Assembly: GCA_005502915.1 (NCBI GenBank)
Contig: SCMT01000013.1
Coordinates: forward strand, 32,658-96,657
Source: Lysobacteraceae bacterium 2PB
GTDB taxonomy: Bacteria; Pseudomonadota; Gammaproteobacteria; Xanthomonadales; Xanthomonadaceae
Length of the DNA stretch: 64,000 bases
Direction: 5' to 3'
The notes below the pieces were generated by a model. It was not told the origin of the DNA. It saw nothing but the letters and a program-made list of their open reading frames with translations, and made no database searches. Shown here piece by piece: positions 58,109-64,000 of the stretch. Within the stretch, counting starts at the first letter, position 1. Every line of letters begins with the position of its first letter. Position numbers and translations under genes: made by a program.

Positions 58109-58221
58109 GCCGCGCCCGGCCCATTCATGTAGCTGAACACAACCGGGCAGCGGTCACGCGACGGGACGCCTGCTTGACAGCGGCGCCCCGGACGTGACAC
58201 CACTAAAAAAAGGAACTGACC

Positions 58222-58247
58222 GACGCCCGGGCCCACACCCGGGCGTC
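58222..58247. terminator. Strong hairpin before topA
   Basis: A perfect 10-bp stem (GACGCCCGGG / CCCGGGCGTC) with loop CCCACA follows the second RDD gene by 113 bp. No T-run follows, so termination is possible but unproven. Confidence 0.45.
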
Positions 58248-58341
58248 GCCGTCTGATCGAATCCGCCGATCCGGCCCCGCCGCGACGGCACCACCTCTGC
58301 CCCCGGCCCCCGTGGCCGGCCTTCCGGACCCCCCGCCCGAA

Positions 58342-60954
58342 ATGGCCAAGAACCTCCTCATCGTCGAGTCCCCCGCCAAGGCCAAGACGATCAACAAGTA
58401 CCTCGGCAAGGACTTCCATGTCCTCGCCTCCTACGGTCACGTCCGCGACCTCGTGCCGAAGGAAGGCGCGGTCGATCCCGACCGCGGCTTCGCGATGCGC
58501 TACGAACTGATCGAGAAGAACGAGAAGCACGTCGACGCGATCGCCAAGGCCGCCAAGGCCGCCGACCATCTCTACCTGGCGACCGACCCGGATCGCGAAG
58601 GGGAAGCGATCAGCTGGCACATCGCCGAGATCCTGAAGGAGCGCGGCCTGCTCAAGGACCGCACCCTCGAACGCGTGGTGTTCACCGAGATCACGCCGCG
58701 CGCCATCAAGGAAGCGATGAGCAAGCCGCGCAGCATCGCCGCGCCGCTGGTCGACGCCCAGCAGGCCCGCCGCGCGCTGGACTACCTGGTCGGCTTCAAC
58801 CTCTCGCCGGTGCTGTGGCGCAAGGTGCAGCGCGGCCTGTCCGCCGGCCGCGTGCAGTCGCCCGCGCTGCGCATGATCGTCGAGCGCGAGGAGGAGATCG
58901 AAGCCTTCATCGCCCGCGAGTACTGGACCATCGAGGCCGAGTGCGCGCATCCGACCCAGGCCTTCACCGCCAAGCTGACCAAGCTGGACGGGAAGAAGTT
59001 CGAGCAGTTCACGGTCACCGACGGCGACACCGCCGAGGCCGCGCGCAAGCGCATCGTCGCCGCCGCCAGCGGCGTGCTGCAGGTCACCGATGTCGCCAGC
59101 AAGGAGCGCAAGCGCCGCCCGGCGCCGCCCTTCACCACCTCCACGCTGCAGCAGGAAGCCGCGCGCAAGCTCGGCTTCACCACCAAGCGCACCATGCAGG
59201 TCGCGCAGAAGCTGTACGAAGGCGTGACCCTCGGCGACGAGGGCACGGTCGGCCTGATCAGCTACATGCGTACCGACTCGGTGAGCCTGTCGGTCGACGC
59301 GCTGTCCGAGCTGCGCGACGTGATCGCCCGCGACTACGGCACCAAGGCGCTGCCGGACAAGCCGAACTTCTACCAGACCAAGTCCAAGAACGCCCAGGAA
59401 GCGCACGAAGCGGTGCGTCCGACCTCGGCGCTGCGCACGCCGGCCAAGGTCGCGCGCTTCCTCAGCGACGACGAGCGCCGGCTGTACGAACTGATCTGGA
59501 AGCGCACCGTCGCCTGCCAGATGGTGCCGGCCACGCTCAACACGGTCAGCGTCGACCTCGCCGCCGGCAACGAGCACAGCTTCCGCGCCAGCGGTACGAC
59601 GGTGGTCGATCCCGGCTTCCTCGCCGTGTACGAGGAAGGCAAGGACCAGAAGTCCGCCGAGGACGAGGACGAGGGCCGCAAGCTGCCGGCGATGAAGCCC
59701 GGCGACCGCGTGCCGCTGGACCGCGTGCACGCCGACCAGCATTTCACCCAGCCGCCACCGCGCTTCACCGAAGCGGCGCTGGTCAAAGCGCTGGAGGAAT
59801 ACGGCATCGGCCGTCCGTCCACCTACGCCTCGATCATCCAGACCCTGCTGTTCCGCAAGTACGTCGAGATGGAAGGCCGCAGCTTCCGCCCCAGCGACGT
59901 GGGCCGCGCGGTCAGCAAGTTCCTGTCCGGCCACTTCACCCGCTACGTCGACTACGACTTCACCGCGAAGATGGAAGACGACCTCGACGCCGTATCGCGC
60001 GGCGAGGAGGACTGGGTGCCCCTGATGGAGAAGTTCTGGGGCCCGTTCAAGGAACTGGTGGAAGAGAAGACCGAATCGGTCGACCGCTCCGAAGCCACCG
60101 GCGCGCGCGACCTCGGCATCGATCCGAAGTCCGGCAAGCCGGTCAGCGTGCGCCTGGGCCGCTACGGGCCCTACGCGCAGATCGGCGACAAGGACACCGA
60201 CGAGAAGCTGGAGTTCGCCTCGCTGCGTCCCGGCCAGTCGATGCACACGATCACCCTGCAGGATGCGCTGGAGCTGTTCCGGCTGCCGCGAAAGCTCGGC
60301 CAGAGCAACGGCGAGGAGGTCAGCGTCGGCATCGGCCGCTTCGGCCCGTTCGCCAAGCGCGGCAGCACCTACGCCTCGCTGAAGAAGGAAGACGACCCGT
60401 ACACCATCGACCTGGCGCGTGCGGTGTTCCTGATCGAGGAGAAGGAAGAGATCGCGCGCAACCGGATCATCAAGGAGTTCGAGGGCAGCGACATCCAGGT
60501 CCTCAACGGTCGCTTCGGCCCGTATCTCAGCGACGGCAAGCTCAACGGCAAGATCCCGAAGGACCGCGAGCCGGCCTCGCTGACGCTGGAGGAGGTGATC
60601 CAGCTGATGGAAGAAACCGGCAAGCCGGCGCGCAAGGGCTTCGGCAAGAAGGCCCCGGCGAAGAAGGCCGCCGAGCCCAAGCCGAAGGCCGCGAAGAAGG
60701 CGACGACCAAGGCCGTGGCGAAGACGCCGGCAGGCAAGACCCCGGCAAGCAAGGCCCCGGCGAAGAAGGCCGCGAAGAAAGCCGTGGCGAAGAAGGCGCC
60801 TGCCAGGAAAGCAGTCGCGAAGAAGGCCACCGTGAAGAAGCCCGGCGCGCTCTACGACCATCCGGAACCCGCGAAGCCGCTGCTGAAGCAGGCCGCCGTC
60901 GTCCCGGGCGCCAGGCGCGTGGTGCGCAAGGCGAAGGACGAAGCGCCGTTCTGA
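58342..60954 (+). CDS. topA: DNA topoisomerase I
   Basis: 870 aa from ATG 58342 (MAKNLLIVESPAKAKTI); the GTG at 58312 is less likely. The TOPRIM domain has 'LLIVESPAKAKTINKYLG' and DPDREGEAI; the active-site Tyr is in 'LISYMRTDSVSLSV'. C-terminal Toprim_C repeats ('KSGKPVSVRLGRYGPYAQ', 'EEVSVGIGRFGPFAKRGS', 'IQVLNGRFGPYLSDGKLNGK') replace the zinc fingers of E. coli TopA, and a long Lys/Ala-rich tail (about 765-870, with KKA-type repeats) ends the protein. It relaxes negative supercoils; the basic tail should increase DNA hold. Confidence 0.95.
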   Translation: MAKNLLIVESPAKAKTINKYLGKDFHVLASYGHVRDLVPKEGAVDPDRGFAMRYELIEKNEKHVDAIAKAAKAADHLYLATDPDREGEAISWHIAEILKERGLLKDRTLERVVFTEITPRAIKEAMSKPRSIAAPLVDAQQARRALDYLVGFNLSPVLWRKVQRGLSAGRVQSPALRMIVEREEEIEAFIAREYWTIEAECAHPTQAFTAKLTKLDGKKFEQFTVTDGDTAEAARKRIVAAASGVLQVTDVASKERKRRPAPPFTTSTLQQEAARKLGFTTKRTMQVAQKLYEGVTLGDEGTVGLISYMRTDSVSLSVDALSELRDVIARDYGTKALPDKPNFYQTKSKNAQEAHEAVRPTSALRTPAKVARFLSDDERRLYELIWKRTVACQMVPATLNTVSVDLAAGNEHSFRASGTTVVDPGFLAVYEEGKDQKSAEDEDEGRKLPAMKPGDRVPLDRVHADQHFTQPPPRFTEAALVKALEEYGIGRPSTYASIIQTLLFRKYVEMEGRSFRPSDVGRAVSKFLSGHFTRYVDYDFTAKMEDDLDAVSRGEEDWVPLMEKFWGPFKELVEEKTESVDRSEATGARDLGIDPKSGKPVSVRLGRYGPYAQIGDKDTDEKLEFASLRPGQSMHTITLQDALELFRLPRKLGQSNGEEVSVGIGRFGPFAKRGSTYASLKKEDDPYTIDLARAVFLIEEKEEIARNRIIKEFEGSDIQVLNGRFGPYLSDGKLNGKIPKDREPASLTLEEVIQLMEETGKPARKGFGKKAPAKKAAEPKPKAAKKATTKAVAKTPAGKTPASKAPAKKAAKKAVAKKAPARKAVAKKATVKKPGALYDHPEPAKPLLKQAAVVPGARRVVRKAKDEAPF

Positions 60955-60977
60955 TCGGCCGCACGATCGCCTGATCG

Positions 60978-61001
60978 GTCCCGCCCGCACCCGGGCGGGA
61001 C
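60978..61001 (+). terminator. Hairpin after topA
   Basis: A perfect 10-bp stem (GTCCCGCCCG / CGGGCGGGAC) with loop CACC starts 24 bp past the topA stop. No T-run; probable terminator or attenuator by position. Confidence 0.5.
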
Positions 61002-61464
61002 AATCGCGCCATCCATCGCGTTTCACCGACTGCACAAAAAACGACCACCCGGCTGTCCCGCCGGACAGCACCGGGACAGCGTCACGTGTCCTCCGCGCCC
61101 CGCCCGGGACAATTCCGGAAACGCGATAAGTCATTGAAATAAATGACGAATCGCAATGTGAAATAGCGCGGAAGCGGTCACATCGCCGCGCTTGCGGATC
61201 GCCACACACTGGCCGCGCCCCTGACCGGCGCCGCGCAGTCCCCCACGGTGCGAGCCCATCCCCTGGCCACGTTCGATCGCGCCCGCCCCGCCGCGGATCC
61301 GCGATCCGCGCCGCACGTCGGACACGGGCCACAGGATCCCCGGGCCGCCGCGTCCCCCGGCGCGCGAACCCTCCCGTCGACCCTGTGCCCCGCACCTGCC
61401 CGGCCGCGCATCCGCACGCGCGGCCGGGCAGGTCCGCCCTCCCTCAAGACAGGACGTTTCGACC
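61002..61464. other. Intergenic region upstream of the LPMO gene
   Basis: 463 bp without a supported gene. It contains CTGTCC-CGCC-GGACAG (about 61044-61059), two CGGGACA boxes near 61072 and 61106, and GTCATT/AATGAC inverted repeats in an AT-rich patch (61131-61148), a likely promoter/operator area. The start of the LPMO gene has only a weak ribosome site. Confidence 0.45.
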
Positions 61465-62952
61465 ATGACTCCGTTCCGTACCCCCGCGCTGGCCCTGCTG
61501 GCCGCAGGCGCGGCCGTGCTCGGCCTGCGCGCCGCGCCCACGCTGGCCCACGGCACCATGACCACCCCGCAGAGCCGCGTCTACGCCTGCGCCCAGGGCA
61601 ACATCGAGAACCCGAGCGACCCCGCCTGCCGCGCCGCCAGCGCGATCAGCGGCACCCAGACCTTCTACAACTGGATGGGCATCAACCAGGCCAACGCCAA
61701 CGGCAACCACCGCGCCGTGGTCCCCGACGGCACGCTGTGCAGCGGCAACAACCCGACCTTCAGCGGCCTGGACCTGGCGCGCAGCGACTGGCAGGCCACG
61801 CCGATCGCGCCCGACGCCAACGGCCGCTTCCTGTTCAAGTTCCGCGGCACCGCACCGCACGCCACCCGCGACTGGGTCTTCTACGTCACCCGCGACGGCT
61901 GGGACCCCAACCGCCCGCTGGCCTGGGGCGACCTGGAGGAGTTCTGCCGGCTCGGCAACACGCCGCTGTCCGCCGACGGCACCTACCACCTCAGCTGCCC
62001 GCTGCCGAAGAAGAGCGGCCGCCACGTCATCTACAACACCTGGCAGCGCTCGGATTCGACCGAAGCGTTCTACACGTGCATGGACGTCAAGTTCGACGGC
62101 ACCCCGCCACCGCCGCCGACCTGGCGCGACGTGGGGCCGCTGAGCGCGCAGAACGACCTGCCGGTGGCCACCCTCGTCCGCCTGCGCGTGCTCAATGCCG
62201 ACGGCAGCGAGGCCGAACGCGTGGAAACGGCCCTCGCGAGCGGCCAGACCGCCGCCGCCACCTGGCCCGGGGTGGTCGCCCGCAACGTCAATGCGCGCGC
62301 CCTGTACGGCCGCATCGGCGTCCTCAGCAACGGCAGCATCACCCCGGTCGACGCGGCGGTGGGCAACCGCATCTACCTGACCGGCAGCGGGCGCACCCAC
62401 GCGCTCGACATCCAGGTGCCCGATGCGCCGCCGCCGACCTGGCGCGACGTCGGTGCGCTGACCGCACAGAACGCACTGCCGGTCGGCACCGTGATCACCC
62501 TGCGCGTGTTCAACGCCAACGGCAGCGATGCCGAACGCATCGAGACCACGCTCGCCGATGGCCAGACCTCGGTCACCGCCTGGCCGCTGCGCGTGGCGCA
62601 GAACGTCAATGCACGCTCGACCCGGGCCCGCATCGGCGTGCTGGCCAACGGCGCGATCAGCCCGGTGGCCTCGGCGACCGCCAACCGGATCTTCCTCAAC
62701 GCCACCGGTCTGACCCACCAGGTCGACATCCGCCTGCCCGACACGCCGCCGCCGGGCGATTACGACTACGTCTATCCGGACGGCATCGGCAGGTACATCC
62801 CGGGCCAGACCGTGGTGAAGGCCACCGACGGCAAGCTGTACGCCTGCCGTCCGTTCCCGAATGGGCAATGGTGCAACATCAACCATCCGGCCTACGCGCC
62901 CGGCACCGGCTGGGCCTGGGGCGACGCCTGGGTGCTGTTCGGCGCGCCGTAA
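61465..62952 (+). CDS. Secreted AA10 lytic polysaccharide monooxygenase with chitin-binding module
   Basis: 495 aa. A signal peptide ends 'APTLA|HGTMTTPQSR', which exposes the copper-binding N-terminal His; the second His is in 'TAPHATRDWVFYV', and 'TEAFYTCMDVKF' gives the axial Phe. The AA10 domain (about 29-215) is followed by two GbpA-like modules (about 218-320 and 321-430, both with WRDVG and similar ends) and a C-terminal chitin-binding module ('YIPGQTVVKATDGKLYACRP', 'GTGWAWGDAWVLF'). It oxidatively cleaves chitin outside the cell. The duplicated middle module is notable. Confidence 0.92.
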   Translation: MTPFRTPALALLAAGAAVLGLRAAPTLAHGTMTTPQSRVYACAQGNIENPSDPACRAASAISGTQTFYNWMGINQANANGNHRAVVPDGTLCSGNNPTFSGLDLARSDWQATPIAPDANGRFLFKFRGTAPHATRDWVFYVTRDGWDPNRPLAWGDLEEFCRLGNTPLSADGTYHLSCPLPKKSGRHVIYNTWQRSDSTEAFYTCMDVKFDGTPPPPPTWRDVGPLSAQNDLPVATLVRLRVLNADGSEAERVETALASGQTAAATWPGVVARNVNARALYGRIGVLSNGSITPVDAAVGNRIYLTGSGRTHALDIQVPDAPPPTWRDVGALTAQNALPVGTVITLRVFNANGSDAERIETTLADGQTSVTAWPLRVAQNVNARSTRARIGVLANGAISPVASATANRIFLNATGLTHQVDIRLPDTPPPGDYDYVYPDGIGRYIPGQTVVKATDGKLYACRPFPNGQWCNINHPAYAPGTGWAWGDAWVLFGAP

Positions 62953-62970
62953 GCCCGCCACCGCCAACGG

Positions 62971-62995
62971 AGCCCCGCGCCGCGCGCGCGGGGCT
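62971..62995 (+). terminator. Hairpin after the LPMO gene
   Basis: Stem AGCCCCGCGC / GCGCGGGGCT (10 bp) with a 5-base loop begins 19 bp past the stop, followed by TTCC. A likely terminator by position and stem strength. Confidence 0.6.
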
Positions 62996-63061
62996 TCCGC
63001 GCTTCAGCTCGCGGCCAGCCACGCCCTTCCCTGCACCCTCCCGGGCGCGCAAGATGCGCGC

Positions 63062-63766
63062 ATGCCCGCCTCCGCGCCCTTCGCCCTGCTCATCCTGCTG
63101 CTGCCCGTCGCGGCCGGCGCGGCCCCGCAGGCCGCCAGCGCCGACCCGGCCGGCGGCGTCACCATCTACCGTTGCACCGATGCCAGGGGACGGCTGAGCC
63201 TGCGCGACTCGCCCTGCCTGCCCGGCGAACGCCAGGAAGTGCGCAGCATGCTCCGCCCGAAGGACGCGCCGCCGCGTCCGGTCGTCGCCATGCCGCCGCC
63301 GCGCGACGACACCCGCGCGCCCGCGCCGTCGCCCTCGCCGCAGGTCGTGTTCCTGCAGCCGCCGCGCCCGCTGTACGAATGCGTCACGCCCGACAACACG
63401 CGCTATCTGAGCGACAGCCCCGAGGGCAATCCGCGCCTCGTACCGATGTGGGTGACCGACGGCCCCACGATCCAGGCCTACCGCGAATACCAGCCACCCC
63501 AGCTGCAGGTGCGCGTGGACGACGGCCAGGTCTCCGGCGGCTACACCAGCGGCGGCTGGCGCGACCGCATCGTCACCGGCTGGGCCGGCCAGCACTGGAT
63601 CCGCGATGCCTGCCATCCGCTGCCGCAGACCGAAGTGTGCGCGCGCCTGCGCGACCGCCGCGACGAGATCCGCCGCCGCTTCAGCATCGCCCAGCCATCC
63701 GATCGCGCGACGCTCGGCCGCGAGGAACGCAGCATCAACGCCCGACTGTCCCAGGACTGCCCATGA
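63062..63766 (+). CDS. Secreted DUF4124-like protein
   Basis: 234 aa from ATG 63062. A signal peptide ('FALLILLLPVAAGAAPQAAS') is followed by a DUF4124-type motif 'VTIYRCTDARGRLSLRDSPC' (about 33-52), a Pro-rich linker (about 70-95), and a second similar unit 'LYECVTPDNTRYLSDSPEGN'. The C-terminal helical part ('EVCARLRDRRDEIRRRFSIA') has paired cysteines. Such proteins are periplasmic, of unknown role, and common in xanthomonads. It overlaps the next gene by ATGA. Confidence 0.78.
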   Translation: MPASAPFALLILLLPVAAGAAPQAASADPAGGVTIYRCTDARGRLSLRDSPCLPGERQEVRSMLRPKDAPPRPVVAMPPPRDDTRAPAPSPSPQVVFLQPPRPLYECVTPDNTRYLSDSPEGNPRLVPMWVTDGPTIQAYREYQPPQLQVRVDDGQVSGGYTSGGWRDRIVTGWAGQHWIRDACHPLPQTEVCARLRDRRDEIRRRFSIAQPSDRATLGREERSINARLSQDCP

Positions 63767-64000
63767 CCCGCGCCGCCCTCCTGCTGGCGACGACCGCGAT
63801 CGTCGCCGCCGCCACACTGACGCCACTGCACGCGCAGGACGAGATCCTGATCTACCGCTGCGTCGACGCCAGCGGCGGCGTGACCATCCAGAACGACGTG
63901 CCCTGCCCCGCAGGCACGCAGCAGACCGTGAGGAAGATCGGTGCGGTGCAGACCATGCGCACGCCCGAGGTGATCGTGCCGCCCCCGCCCAAGGCACCGC
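63763..64000 (+). CDS. Secreted DUF4124-like protein (partial)
   Basis: 79 residues are visible before the window ends. A signal peptide ('ALLLATTAIVAAATLTPLHA') precedes a DUF4124 motif 'ILIYRCVDASGGVTIQNDVP' and a conserved Cys-Pro. It is a paralogue of the gene just upstream and overlaps it by ATGA. The C-terminus is outside the window. Confidence 0.75.
   Translation, partial: MTRAALLLATTAIVAAATLTPLHAQDEILIYRCVDASGGVTIQNDVPCPAGTQQTVRKIGAVQTMRTPEVIVPPPPKAP

Noticed and set aside
58063..61395. Minus-strand frame of 1110 aa across topA
   Set aside because: Longest frame in the area but antisense to topA; composition (Leu/Val/Gly/Arg runs) is that of a complement of a GC-rich gene.

Overview
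The window reads as a chromosome segment of a high-GC gammaproteobacterium of the Xanthomonadaceae/Lysobacteraceae (Luteimonas/Lysobacter/Xanthomonas-like). Supporting signs are a LexA box of the Xanthomonas type (TTAG-N6-TACTA) in front of imuA-imuB-dnaE2, xanthomonad-type housekeeping genes around rpoD, REP palindromes with the GTAG head known from this family, and a secreted chitin-active oxidase typical of Lysobacter relatives. No database search was possible; family names are from sequence recognition.

Region 1 (1-9039, minus strand) is a compact phage-type replication/recombination operon whose genes mostly overlap by ATGA or GTGA. In order of transcription: small HTH protein, unknown 164-aa protein, Sak4-like RecA-fold ATPase, its probable ssDNA-binding partner, a zinc-finger protein, a Cas4/RecB-like PD-(D/E)XK nuclease, a second HTH protein, a primase-SF3 helicase, a RuvC-like resolvase, a DUF6362-like protein, and two tandem ParB-methyltransferase-type genes, the last cut by the window edge. 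No structural phage genes or integrase are in view. Two short repeat arrays (1871-1928 and 9099-9128) may be origin or operator sites.

Region 2 (9.3-20 kb) is accessory: a VRR-NUC nuclease with a cysteine-rich N-terminus, a secreted CehA/McbA-type hydrolase, an unrecognised two-gene cassette with a divergent XRE regulator and a near-consensus promoter, a secreted coiled-coil protein with a 15-bp tandem repeat, and a large HEPN-like + STAND (NB-ARC) ATPase that looks like an anti-phage effector.

Region 3 (19.8-26.2 kb) is an SOS module: an SRAP/HMCES-type abasic-site protein diverging from imuA-imuB-dnaE2 with the LexA box between them.

Region 4 (26.3-31.6 kb) is a restriction island of visibly lower GC: an HTH-methyltransferase fusion, a McrC-like nuclease and a convergent McrB-like AAA+ motor, followed by a decayed IS21 istB and a tRNA with anticodon CAU that probably marks the island boundary.

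Region 5 (31.6-64 kb) is core-like: rpoD, dtd, a lipid A acyltransferase, two bacterial PH-domain membrane proteins, surface-glycan transferases, selO, a UDP-glucuronate decarboxylase, uup, an ArnT-like transferase, a def/fmt/rsmB operon with two small extra genes, a LysM protein, dprA, smg, a four-gene cluster of GYF_2/pilin-like/RDD membrane proteins, topA, an AA10 LPMO and two DUF4124-like secreted proteins. Several junctions carry hairpins or REP palindromes that probably end transcription.
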